Shown in pieces: positions 1-6,768 of a stretch of 45,801 bases of DNA. The DNA lies in assembly GCA_028718225.1 (NCBI GenBank), contig JAQUMI010000007.1, positions 1 through 45,801 of the forward strand, written 5' to 3'. The DNA comes from Candidatus Omnitrophota bacterium. GTDB taxonomy: Bacteria > Omnitrophota > Gorgyraeia > Gygaellales > Profunditerraquicolaceae. Every line of letters starts with the position of its first letter. Within the stretch, counting starts at the first letter, position 1. The notes beneath the pieces were generated by a model, which saw only the letters and a program-made list of their open reading frames with translations, did not search any database and was not told the DNA's origin. The translations under genes were made by a program, and so were the position numbers.

Positions 1-358
1 AAGCCAGGTTAGCGCCGGCATAATTTTTCTTACGGATAATCCCCAGGCAGTCAATGTGCCCCAGGACAAAATGCCCGGATATCCTGTCCCCCATTTTCAG
101 GCTGCGCTCAAGGTTGACTTTATCGCCAACTCTGATATTGCCCAGGTTAGTTACTTTTAAAGTTTGAGGCATAACCTCAAAAGCAAAATAATCTTTTTTT
201 ATTTCTACTGCCGTCAGGCATACCCCGTTTACGGCTAGACTGTCTCCTTTTCTTACATCAGTTAGGGTCCTTTCGGAGCTGATTTCAATAAGGCGGATAT
301 TAGCGCGCTGCGAAATTCTTTTTACCACCCCCAGCTCTTCCACGATACCCGTAAACAT
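1..358 (-). CDS. ribE: Riboflavin synthase alpha subunit, partial (C-terminus beyond window)
   Basis: The minus-strand frame from the ATG at 358 reads MFTGIVEELGVV, the hallmark N-terminus of riboflavin synthase, and runs open to base 1 (119 codons). The family is about 200 residues built from two lumazine-binding repeats. The visible part covers the first repeat (motifs VNGVCLTAVE and GHFVLGHID) and the start of the second. The enzyme dismutates two 6,7-dimethyl-8-ribityllumazine molecules into riboflavin and the pyrimidinedione precursor, using the product of RibH. It starts one base after the ribD stop, so it is the last visible gene of the FMN-riboswitch operon. The truncation is due only to the window edge. 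Confidence 0.95.
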   Translation of the reverse strand, partial: MFTGIVEELGVVKRISQRANIRLIEISSERTLTDVRKGDSLAVNGVCLTAVEIKKDYFAFEVMPQTLKVTNLGNIRVGDKVNLERSLKMGDRISGHFVLGHIDCLGIIRKKNYAGANLA

Positions 359-359
359 A

Positions 360-1451
360 TTATTTTATATACCCCTCGATCAGAAAATCTTCCCCGAACC
401 GTCTTAAGGACATATTCTTCAACTTCGCTGCCCGCTCAATCCGCGCTATACCCTGGCCCATTACCGAGCTGATGGCCTCTTTTCCGCCGATAATCTTAGG
501 GCTGATAAAAAACATTATTTTATCTACCAGACCTTCGTCAAATAACGAACCAATGAGCATTCCGCCGCCTTCGACAAGGATACTGGTAATGCCCATGCCG
601 GCCAGCTTCTTCATTAAATCTTTCAGGTTAATCTGGCCAGCCTTCTCCTTGATTTCCAGGATCTTGGCCTTATGGGCCAGGATCACCCGGTTCTCGGTTT
701 CCTGGCCCAAACGCGTAGCCAGGGTGGCGATAACCACCGGGCTTGATCCGGAGAATATACTCGCCTTTCCCGGAGTGCTTAACTGGCTATCCACAACAAT
801 TTTAACCGGATGCCTTTTGGAAAACCAGACATCCAGCTTAGGATTATCCCGTAAGACAGTATTTACTCCGACCATAATCGCGTCAAAATCAGCGCGCAGC
901 CGGTGCGCAAAACCCCGGGATTTATCCGAAGTTATCCATTTAGAATCGCCGGTCCTGGTGGCGATCCGGCCGTCCAGCGATTCGGCTACTTTAACCGTGA
1001 TAAAAGGTGTTTTACGGGTAATATATTTTATAAAGGCTTCATTTAACCGCCTTAATTTATCTTCTAAAAAACCTACCTTAACTTTTATTTTATTCTGCTT
1101 AAGTATCTCAATACCCTTTCCATTGTTTAAGGGATTAGGATCAACCATGCCCACAATAACTTCTTTGACTCCGCTTTTGATAACCCTGGCCACGCAAGGA
1201 GGGGTGCGGCCGAAATGGCAACAGGGCTCTAAGGTGACATAGAGAGTTGCGCCTTCCGCCAAATCCTGGGCTTCATCCAGGGCAATAACCTCAGCGTGGC
1301 TAAGTCCGGCCTGCCCATGGAAACCCCTGCCGACAATCCGGTTGTTTTTTACCACCAAAGCCCCGACCAGGGGGTTAGGCGAAGTCTTACCTTTGCCTTT
1401 TAGGGCTAGTTTCAGCGCCAGGTTCATATAATATTCGCGGGTCTTTTTCAT
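360..1451 (-). CDS. ribD: Bifunctional riboflavin biosynthesis deaminase/reductase RibD
   Basis: This protein of 363 residues has the usual RibD architecture. The N-terminal cytidine-deaminase-like zinc domain (about 1-145) carries HAEV at residue 52 and PCCHFGRTPPC near 77-87, which supply the zinc ligands and catalytic Glu. The C-terminal reductase domain (about 150-360) contains VKVAESLDGRIA and a GGG-containing nucleotide-binding region. It deaminates the pyrimidine product of GTP cyclohydrolase II and then reduces the ribosyl group with NADPH. Its start overlaps the PHP stop by four bases and ribE follows one base after its stop, so translation is probably coupled. Length and motifs are normal for the family. 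Confidence 0.96.
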   Translation of the reverse strand: MKKTREYYMNLALKLALKGKGKTSPNPLVGALVVKNNRIVGRGFHGQAGLSHAEVIALDEAQDLAEGATLYVTLEPCCHFGRTPPCVARVIKSGVKEVIVGMVDPNPLNNGKGIEILKQNKIKVKVGFLEDKLRRLNEAFIKYITRKTPFITVKVAESLDGRIATRTGDSKWITSDKSRGFAHRLRADFDAIMVGVNTVLRDNPKLDVWFSKRHPVKIVVDSQLSTPGKASIFSGSSPVVIATLATRLGQETENRVILAHKAKILEIKEKAGQINLKDLMKKLAGMGITSILVEGGGMLIGSLFDEGLVDKIMFFISPKIIGGKEAISSVMGQGIARIERAAKLKNMSLRRFGEDFLIEGYIK

Positions 1452-2272
1452 CTTAAATTTTCTTTCGCCTCTTTTAACTTTTCAACTAACGCGTAAGGCA
1501 CTTTGATTGAGCCGATACGCACCTCGGGCTTAGCCTTACCGTGGCAGTCTGAGCCCCCGGTAACCAATAAATTATTCTGCCGGGCCAGCTCCAGATAAAA
1601 GTTAACCGCACCCTGTGAATGCTCCGGGTAATAAACCTCCAGGCCCATAAGCCCTAACTTTACAAACTCTAAAATCAATTCGTCATTATTCAAAGCATAG
1701 GGATGCGCTAAAACCGGGACACCTCCGGCCTGCTTAATAAATGCTATGGCCTCTTGAGGGGTAAAACGGAATCCCAAAACATAAGCCGGGCCATTATCTC
1801 CGATATATTTCTGGAATACCTCGTAGATTGACCTGACCAACCCTCCCTTAACCAATGCCCGGGCAATATGCAGTCTGCCTACCGTACCGCTGCCTGCCAG
1901 ATCAAATACGCTTTGCGGGTCTAAAGGCAAACCCAAGGCATTTAATTTAGCGACCATTTTATAGACACGCTCAATGCGATTATTTTTTAAGGACACTGTC
2001 TTCTCTAGGAAAGCTTTATCCTGATGATCAACCAAATAACCCAGGATATGGACTTCCTGGTTTTTATACTCCGCGCTGATTTCTACTCCGGATAAAACCT
2101 CCAGACCGCTCTCTCCGGCTGCGGCTATTGTAGGGGCAAGGCCAGCTACGGTATCGTGGTCAACTACGGCGATAGCCGACAATCCGCTTTTTAAGCTTTG
2201 GCTGATTAATTCTTCAGGGGTATAAGTACCGTCTGAGAATACGGTATGCAGGTGTAAATCCGCGAATTTCAT
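1448..2272 (-). CDS. PHP-domain phosphoesterase (TrpH/YciV-like)
   Basis: The 274-residue protein begins with the PHP metal-binding motif DLHLHTVFSDGTYTPEEL (His7 and His9) and has further His/Asp clusters, VVDHDT near 40, LAHPYA near 195 and GGSDCHG near 240. These match the TrpH/YciV group, whose members hydrolyse 3',5'-nucleoside bisphosphates or act as RNase AM (5'-3' exonuclease on short RNA). The exact substrate here is inferred only. It overlaps nusB by four bases upstream and ribD by four bases downstream, so it is embedded in the riboflavin operon and should follow FMN-riboswitch control. A missing riboflavin-pathway phosphatase is a conceivable but unproven role. Such phosphatases are usually HAD-type, which makes this less likely. 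Confidence 0.85.
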   Translation of the reverse strand: MKFADLHLHTVFSDGTYTPEELISQSLKSGLSAIAVVDHDTVAGLAPTIAAAGESGLEVLSGVEISAEYKNQEVHILGYLVDHQDKAFLEKTVSLKNNRIERVYKMVAKLNALGLPLDPQSVFDLAGSGTVGRLHIARALVKGGLVRSIYEVFQKYIGDNGPAYVLGFRFTPQEAIAFIKQAGGVPVLAHPYALNNDELILEFVKLGLMGLEVYYPEHSQGAVNFYLELARQNNLLVTGGSDCHGKAKPEVRIGSIKVPYALVEKLKEAKENLR

Positions 2273-2685
2273 TTATTTTTTTCGAGTTTTACCTTATCCA
2301 ATATGGCATTGACAAATTTCCCCGATTCAATACCGGAAAACTTTTTAGCCAGTTCTACTGCCTCGTTGATGGAAACTTTCGGCGGGATATCCTCGCGGTA
2401 TAAGAGTTCAAAGCACCCCAGGCGCATAATATTCCTGTCCACCACAGCCATCCGCTTAAGCTGCCAGTTAGCCGCATATTTAACTATCTTTTTATCTATT
2501 TCTTCCAGGTTTTGGACTACCCCCCTGACCAACTCCGAAGAAAATTCTTTCAAAACAGCGTCAATTTCTTCGTCTTTACGGTTAGACCAAAAATTTTCTA
2601 ACGCGTTTTTAGGCACATCACTGGTAATGTCCAATTGATAGAGGACCTGCAGGGCGTATTCGCGGGCAAGCGTTCGTTTACGCAT
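2269..2685 (-). CDS. nusB: Transcription antitermination factor NusB
   Basis: The 138-residue all-helical protein begins with the NusB signature RTLAREYALQVLYQLD and ends with the conserved SINEAVELAKKFSGIESGKF region followed by FVNAILDK. NusB binds boxA RNA together with S10 (NusE) and supports rRNA antitermination and rRNA processing. It lies one base after ribH and overlaps the PHP gene. The ribH-nusB pair is a widespread bacterial arrangement, but the consequence here is that nusB would lie behind the FMN riboswitch unless an internal promoter exists. I saw no clear one in the short junction. Confidence 0.95.
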   Translation of the reverse strand: MRKRTLAREYALQVLYQLDITSDVPKNALENFWSNRKDEEIDAVLKEFSSELVRGVVQNLEEIDKKIVKYAANWQLKRMAVVDRNIMRLGCFELLYREDIPPKVSINEAVELAKKFSGIESGKFVNAILDKVKLEKNK

Positions 2686-2686
2686 C

Positions 2687-3154
2687 TTATTTTATTTTCT
2701 CCAAGATATTAACCATTTCTATCGCCGATAAAGCGGCAGCGCTTCCCTTATTCCCGTCCTTGGTGCCGGAACGCTCTACTGCCTGTTCAATCGTGTCGGC
2801 AGTAATAATCCCGAAGATAGCCGGGACACCGGTGCTTTCCGAAACCCTGGCTATACCCTTGGCTACTTCCGAAGCGATATAATCAAAATGCGGGGTTGCT
2901 CCGCGGATAACTGTACCCAGGCAGATTACGGCATCATAGTCTTTGGTTTTGGCTGATTTTTGCGCAACCGCAGGTATCTCAAATGCCCCGGGGACCCAGG
3001 TTACGGTCAAATCATCGCCACTTGCTCCGTGCCTGACCAGAGTATCTATGCATCCGGAGACTAATTCCTTAGTCATAAAATCATTAAAACGCGAAGCCAC
3101 GATACTGAACTTTTTTCCTTTTGCGATTAAATTGCCCTCAATCACCTTTACCAT
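2687..3154 (-). CDS. ribH: 6,7-dimethyl-8-ribityllumazine synthase
   Basis: The 155-residue protein shows the lumazine synthase motifs: SRFND at about 22-26 for substrate stacking, VPGAFEIP near 54, the [15 protein letters not shown] loop near 80 with the catalytic His, and FGIIT near 113. It condenses the pyrimidinedione from RibD with the butanone phosphate made by the RibB half of RibBA. The length equals that of icosahedral lumazine synthases. A strong Shine-Dalgarno site (AAGGAGGAAAA) directly precedes the ATG. It is separated from ribBA by 54 bases holding a REP-like fragment, and nusB follows after one base. Confidence 0.96.
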   Translation of the reverse strand: MVKVIEGNLIAKGKKFSIVASRFNDFMTKELVSGCIDTLVRHGASGDDLTVTWVPGAFEIPAVAQKSAKTKDYDAVICLGTVIRGATPHFDYIASEVAKGIARVSESTGVPAIFGIITADTIEQAVERSGTKDGNKGSAAALSAIEMVNILEKIK

Positions 3155-3182
3155 TTTTCCTCCTTTTTAATTTTGTTAACGT

Positions 3183-3207
3183 AAAAAATGGGGACGGTTC
3201 TATTTTT
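3183..3207. repeat. REP-like sequence fragment between ribBA and ribH
   Basis: The intergenic spacer contains TGGGGACGGTTCTATTTTT on the plus strand (3189-3207), that is, AAAAATAGAACCGTCCCC on the transcribed strand. From general knowledge, this string resembles the core of dispersed palindromic repeats that accompany REP-associated tyrosine transposases in many environmental genomes. Only a half-site is visible, no mirror copy is nearby and no transposase lies in the window, so this is at most a relic. It sits just before the ribBA stop codon and does not disrupt either gene. Confidence 0.4.
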
Positions 3208-3208
3208 C

Positions 3209-4420
3209 TTAATCTATATTCAAATTATGACCGAGCTTTTCCTTTTTGGTCTTTAGATAACGGTAATTAGACGGATTTGGCTCAATTTCCAAAGACAGCC
3301 GCTCAACCACCGCTAGGCCATAACCTTCCAAGCCGACAATCTTGCGCGGATTATTGGTCAGCAGCCTGATATTTTTAACCCCTAAATCCACCAGTATCTG
3401 GGCGCCGATGCCGTAATCGCGCAAGTCCGCCTTATGGCCCAGGGCTTCATTAGCCTCCACCGTATCCAATCCTTTATCCTGCAAGCCGTAGGCCTTGATC
3501 TTCTCTACCAGGCCGATGCCCCGGCCCTCCTGGTTCATATAAAGGATAACGCCCTGGCCCTGCCTACCGACAATCTCCATGCTCCTGTTCAATTGCCGGC
3601 CGCAATCGCAGCGTAGCGAGTTAAAAACATCTCCGGTTAAACATTCGGAATGCACGCGCACTAAAACCGGCTCATCCTTCCACTCTCCCATAATAAGAGC
3701 GGTATGCACTTTATTATTAGTCAGGTCGCGATAGAGCATAAGTTTATACTCTCCGAATTCCGTAGGCAGCCTGGTTTCGGCTACTTTTTCAATCAATTTC
3801 TCCGAACGCCGGCGGTATTCAATAAGGTCGGCCATGGAACAGATTTTTAATTTATGCTGCCGGGAAAATTCCAATAACTGCGGAAGGCGCGACATGCTGC
3901 CGTCATCATTCATGATCTCGCAGATTACTCCTGCCGGGCACAACGAACCCAAGCGCATAAGGTCCACGGTTGCCTCAGTATGGCCTGCGCGCACCAATAC
4001 TCCTCCGGCCATGGCCCTTAACGGAAAAATATGCCCTGGCCGGACGAGATCTTCAGAATTAGACTGCGGGTCAATTAAAACTTCTATTGTGCGCGAACGG
4101 TCATACGCGGATATACCCGTAGTTATACCCTTAGCCGCATCCACAGACATCATCCAGGCAGTGGCGAAAGGGTCTTCCCGCCCAAAAGCCGCCCTATCTT
4201 TTAACATCGGCCCTAAATTTAAAACTTTAAGCCTCTCTTCTTCCATCGGCACACAGATAAGCCCGCGGCCGAACTTAGCCATGAAGTTTATATGCTCCGG
4301 CTTGACAAAAGATGCCGCCATAACCAGATCGCCTTCGTTCTCGCGGTCTGCGTCATCAACCACGATAACCATTTGGCCGTTTTTTAAATCTTCCAGGATT
4401 TCCGGTATAGTATTAAACAT
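3209..4420 (-). CDS. ribA: Bifunctional DHBP synthase / GTP cyclohydrolase II RibBA
   Basis: The 403-residue fusion starts with the RibB half (about 1-200), with the acidic DDADRENEGDLVMAA motif near 22-36 and the RAGHTEATVDL motif near 145. It ends with GTP cyclohydrolase II (about 205-400), recognised by SECLTGDVFNSLRCDCGRQL with its three zinc cysteines and by NQEGRGIGL. It makes both riboflavin precursors: butanone phosphate from ribulose 5-phosphate, and the pyrimidine from GTP. The start ATG at 4420 has a GGGGAGAG Shine-Dalgarno site seven bases upstream, immediately after a terminator hairpin and FMN riboswitch. This first gene of the operon is therefore the directly regulated one. Confidence 0.96.
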   Translation of the reverse strand: MFNTIPEILEDLKNGQMVIVVDDADRENEGDLVMAASFVKPEHINFMAKFGRGLICVPMEEERLKVLNLGPMLKDRAAFGREDPFATAWMMSVDAAKGITTGISAYDRSRTIEVLIDPQSNSEDLVRPGHIFPLRAMAGGVLVRAGHTEATVDLMRLGSLCPAGVICEIMNDDGSMSRLPQLLEFSRQHKLKICSMADLIEYRRRSEKLIEKVAETRLPTEFGEYKLMLYRDLTNNKVHTALIMGEWKDEPVLVRVHSECLTGDVFNSLRCDCGRQLNRSMEIVGRQGQGVILYMNQEGRGIGLVEKIKAYGLQDKGLDTVEANEALGHKADLRDYGIGAQILVDLGVKNIRLLTNNPRKIVGLEGYGLAVVERLSLEIEPNPSNYRYLKTKKEKLGHNLNID

Positions 4421-4437
4421 AGACTATCTCTCCCCAT

Positions 4438-4463
4438 AAAAAAACCCGAAGATGATCCTCGGG
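4438..4463 (-). terminator. Intrinsic terminator of the FMN riboswitch expression platform
   Basis: On the minus strand a 19-base hairpin (CCCGAGGATCATCTTCGGG, eight pairs with one G-U) is followed by seven T residues. It lies 10 bases after the RFN aptamer and before the ribBA Shine-Dalgarno site. The position and the uninterrupted T run identify it as a rho-independent attenuator, so control is probably by premature termination when FMN is bound. I did not work out a complete competing antiterminator pairing. Confidence 0.88.
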
Positions 4464-4473
4464 CATAAGAATT

Positions 4474-4614
4474 ATTAATCTCCTTCCATCTAGACTTTAC
4501 AATCGGCTCTGGAATTCCTGCCTGACGGCAGGCAGGTTACCAAATCATGCTTCCCTTCGGAAGCTCGCGGGCTTAACCGCCGGTCGGGAATTACACCCTG
4601 CCCTGAAGATTAAT
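4474..4614 (-). promoter_or_regulatory. FMN riboswitch (RFN element)
   Basis: The minus strand carries the conserved RFN blocks in order: TTCAGGGCAGGGTG at the 5' side, AATTCCCGACCGGCGGT, AGCCCGCGAG, GATTTGGT, TTCCAGAGCCGA and GTAAAGTCTAGATGG. The closing P1 helix is a perfect eight-base pair between ATTAATCT (4614-4607) and AGATTAAT (4481-4474). A facultative stem between GATTTGGT and TTCCAGAGCCGA is formed by a perfect 8-bp palindrome, CCTGCCTG(ccgt)CAGGCAGG, at 4517-4536. The aptamer binds FMN and represses riboflavin synthesis genes. Here it heads ribBA-ribH-nusB-PHP-ribD-ribE and is followed by an intrinsic terminator. Confidence 0.96.
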
Positions 4615-4624
4615 CTAGTAATGA

Positions 4625-4652
4625 ATTATAACACAATTTCTTGCCTTGTCAA
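4625..4652 (-). promoter_or_regulatory. Promoter of the riboflavin operon
   Basis: On the minus strand a consensus -35 (TTGACA, 4652-4647) and a consensus -10 (TATAAT, 4630-4625) are separated by 16 bases. Transcription would start near 4618, just ahead of the first base of riboswitch helix P1 at 4614. This agreement supports both calls. Confidence 0.85.
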
Positions 4653-4673
4653 TAGCCATAAAAGAGTTATAAT
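4646..4673 (+). promoter_or_regulatory. Divergent promoter of cinA
   Basis: On the plus strand TTGTCA (4646-4651) and TATAAT (4668-4673) are 16 bases apart. The -35 box occupies the same bases as the -35 of the opposing rib promoter, so the two RNA polymerases would compete. Predicted initiation near 4680 lies only about six bases before the ATG at 4686. Confidence 0.65.
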
Positions 4674-4685
4674 ATGCCTATAATT

Positions 4686-5156
4686 ATGCAAAACCTTATA
4701 AAACAGGTACATCTACTCCTGGTAAAAAGCGGTAAGACTGTTGCCACCGCCGAATCCTGCACCGCGGGCCTACTTTCCTCAGTACTTACGCTCCTTCCGG
4801 ATAGCTCCCGGTATTTTATTCTGGGGATAACAACCTATAGTAATGAGTCTAAAAAAAGTATCCTAGGGATTCCGGCTGCAGTAATCCGTAAAAAAGGCGC
4901 GGTTTCTTTAGCAACCGCACTCCTTATGGCGCAAAATGTCCGAAAACTCGCCAAAACTGACCTGGGGGTCAGTATAACCGGTATTGCCGGCCCGGCCGGT
5001 GCAACGCCCCCAAAGCCCCTCGGCACGGTCTTTATCGCCCTCTCCTCTAAAAATAAAAACTTCTGCAAGAAATTTGTTTTTAAGGGAAACCGCAATAGTA
5101 TAAGAAAACAGGCATCCTTAAAGGCATTACAATTATTGAAAAATTTTATAAATTAA
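4686..5156 (+). CDS. pncC: CinA C-terminal-type nicotinamide-nucleotide amidohydrolase (PncC)
   Basis: The protein of 156 residues is a stand-alone CinA C-terminal domain. Motifs are TVATAESCTAGLLSS near 17, GITTYSNESK near 48 and VSITGIAGPAGATP near 95, the usual catalytic and glycine-rich segments. The family deamidates nicotinamide mononucleotide to nicotinate mononucleotide in pyridine nucleotide recycling. The N-terminal MoaB-like domain of full-length CinA is absent. An ATG at 4674 would abut the -10 box and lie upstream of the expected transcript start, so I prefer the in-frame ATG at 4686. It has no Shine-Dalgarno site, suggesting a nearly leaderless mRNA. thpR follows after 36 bases. 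Confidence 0.9.
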   Translation: MQNLIKQVHLLLVKSGKTVATAESCTAGLLSSVLTLLPDSSRYFILGITTYSNESKKSILGIPAAVIRKKGAVSLATALLMAQNVRKLAKTDLGVSITGIAGPAGATPPKPLGTVFIALSSKNKNFCKKFVFKGNRNSIRKQASLKALQLLKNFIN

Positions 5157-5192
5157 TTTGGCCTTAGCGGATGGGTTGACTTAGTTTTGAAT

Positions 5193-5765
5193 ATGCGCAC
5201 ATTTATTGCAGTTGAATTACCGCAGGAAGTTAAAAATAAACTCGCCGGATTGCAGGAGCTGCTTAAGCAGTCCGGGGCGGATGTAAAATGGATTAAGCCG
5301 GAGAATATTCATCTGACCCTGAAATTCTTAGGCGAGATCGATGAAGACAAATCCGCTCAGGTTATCCGGGCCATCGAAGATACTGCCAGAAAATCGAAGC
5401 AGTTCCGGATAAATCTTGGCTCTCTCGGCGCGTTCCCAAAAATAGAACTCCCCCGGGCCCTCTGGGCGGGAGTTGATAAGGGCAATAAAGAAATAACGGA
5501 GCTGGCCAAAGAATTAGAAGAAAAGATCGAAAAGCTGGGGATACCCCGAGAAGAAAGACGCTTTTCTTCGCATATTACTATCGGCAGAGTAAAAAGTCCG
5601 CTCCATAAGGATAAACTGGCTAAAGTTTTAAAAGAGCTGGAGGATTACTTTTCAGGAAAGAATATTGAATTTACTGCAGCAAAGATCACTTTATTTAAGA
5701 GCACCCTCGGCCCGGGCGGGCCTGTCTACGCAGCGCTAAAAGAAGTAAAACTCACTACTACCTGA
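5193..5765 (+). CDS. thpR: RNA 2',3'-cyclic phosphodiesterase (2'-5' RNA ligase-like, ThpR)
   Basis: The 190-residue protein has the two HxTx motifs of the 2H phosphoesterase fold: HLTL at residue 40 (in IHLTLKFLGE) and HITI at 127 (in SSHITIGRVKS). Members open terminal 2',3'-cyclic phosphates of RNA and can ligate tRNA halves in vitro. The ATG at 5193 begins MRTFIAVELP, a typical N-terminus. A TTG two codons upstream is possible, but neither has a visible ribosome site. The upstream spacer holds a 15-base string also found at 17766. The last 40 bases overlap the convergent pgpA end. Confidence 0.92.
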   Translation: MRTFIAVELPQEVKNKLAGLQELLKQSGADVKWIKPENIHLTLKFLGEIDEDKSAQVIRAIEDTARKSKQFRINLGSLGAFPKIELPRALWAGVDKGNKEITELAKELEEKIEKLGIPREERRFSSHITIGRVKSPLHKDKLAKVLKELEDYFSGKNIEFTAAKITLFKSTLGPGGPVYAALKEVKLTTT

Positions 5766-6187
5766 AGAATAAGATTAGTATAGAGCCCGGCAATAATATC
5801 ATCGCTCATTACGCCTAAGCCCCCTTTTAATTTTTCAAACGAGCTTATCGGGTAGGGCTTAAGCGTATCCAGTATGCGGAAAATAACGAAAGCGATGACC
5901 ACTAGTCTTATATCATAAGGAAGAAATAAGAGGCTCACAAGCATACCGCCTACTTCATCTATAACAATGCAAGGCGGGTCATGCCTGCGCAGTAATTTTT
6001 CCGCTCTCCCGCTAACCAGAAAACCTAAAGCTAACAGGATTAGCGCGGTTATAAAATAAACCGAGGGATTGTTTTTGACCAGGAAAAAGAGGAATACCGC
6101 AGCGACGCTTCCGGCTGTTCCGGGAATAAAGGGGAAATAACCGACATAGAAAAAAGTACTTATAGTCTTGATTAAGAATTTAAACAC
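5726..6187 (-). CDS. pgpA: Phosphatidylglycerophosphatase A
   Basis: The 153-residue membrane protein matches the PgpA family: PFIPGTAGS near 19, CIVIDEVGGM near 73 with catalytic acidic residues, and RILDTLKPYPI near 105 followed by GVMSDDIIAGLYTN near 125. It dephosphorylates phosphatidylglycerophosphate, the product of PgsA encoded immediately upstream (two-base gap), so the two genes form the phosphatidylglycerol pathway unit. Hydrophobic stretches near residues 30-55 and 85-105 and at the C-terminal end fit three or four membrane segments. It is the last gene of the rpsO-pnp-ftsK operon and ends inside the thpR coding sequence on the other strand. Confidence 0.93.
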   Translation of the reverse strand: MFKFLIKTISTFFYVGYFPFIPGTAGSVAAVFLFFLVKNNPSVYFITALILLALGFLVSGRAEKLLRRHDPPCIVIDEVGGMLVSLLFLPYDIRLVVIAFVIFRILDTLKPYPISSFEKLKGGLGVMSDDIIAGLYTNLILQVVVSFTSFSAA

Positions 6188-6189
6188 CC

Positions 6190-6768
6190 TTATAACCTGG
6201 TAATAATTTTACGGTTCTCCCACAGGTAAGATAAGCCGGAGTAAAGGGTAAGCCCGACCGTAAGAAGCATCATAATATTTATGCTTTTACGGAAAAAATC
6301 CTCCCAGACCGGATTCCAGCTGGAAAAGGTCATCACCGATTCCTTGACTACGATAAAACCCAGGATATAAAATATCACGGCCATCTGGGAAGCGGTCTTA
6401 TGCTTACCGGCCCTGGCCGCAGAAAGTACCTTACCTTTATTTAAGGCAAAGAGGCGTAAAGAAGTAATCAGTATTTCGCGCGAGACGATAATCACGAACA
6501 TCCAGGCCTCAATCAACTGCAACTGTAAAAATGCGGCAAACGCAGCCAAAACCAGGATCTTATCGGCAATCGGGTCCATTAACCGGCCGAAATCCGTAAC
6601 CATGTTCCTTCTGTGCGCGATCATCCCGTCAAAAAGGTCCGAAAGGGCAGCCAGGCTGAAAATTATTAAAGCCGCGATCTTGGCCCACAGACCCTGCCAA
6701 GATAAAACAACCATAAAAACAAAAGTCAGAAGGATCCTGAGCATCGTCAATCTATTCGCAAGATTCAT
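6190..6768 (-). CDS. pgsA: CDP-diacylglycerol-glycerol-3-phosphate 3-phosphatidyltransferase
   Basis: The 192-residue integral membrane protein carries the CDP-alcohol phosphotransferase motif from Asp44: DLFDGMIAHRRN, then G61, D65 and D69 (GRLMDPIADK). Spacing is exact for the family signature, but the conserved Arg after Ala is His52 (codon CAC). It transfers phosphatidyl from CDP-diacylglycerol to glycerol 3-phosphate. Start and rimO stop share one base, and pgpA follows after two bases. The neighbour PgpA and the length argue for PgsA over cardiolipin or phosphatidylinositol synthases. The His substitution leaves some doubt about activity. Confidence 0.9.
   Translation of the reverse strand: MNLANRLTMLRILLTFVFMVVLSWQGLWAKIAALIIFSLAALSDLFDGMIAHRRNMVTDFGRLMDPIADKILVLAAFAAFLQLQLIEAWMFVIIVSREILITSLRLFALNKGKVLSAARAGKHKTASQMAVIFYILGFIVVKESVMTFSSWNPVWEDFFRKSINIMMLLTVGLTLYSGLSYLWENRKIITRL

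Noticed and set aside
472-1242. A 256-codon plus-strand open frame opposite ribD
   Set aside because: Product has no recognisable motif, is rich in Ser/Pro/Ile from antisense codons, and ribD on the other strand is unambiguous.
4674-4685. ATG at 4674 as cinA start
   Set aside because: It directly follows the -10 box and would lie upstream of the predicted transcript start; the ATG at 4686 fits better.
5176-5181. TTGACT upstream of thpR as a -35 box
   Set aside because: A -10 box at the right distance would fall inside the thpR coding sequence, and none is apparent.
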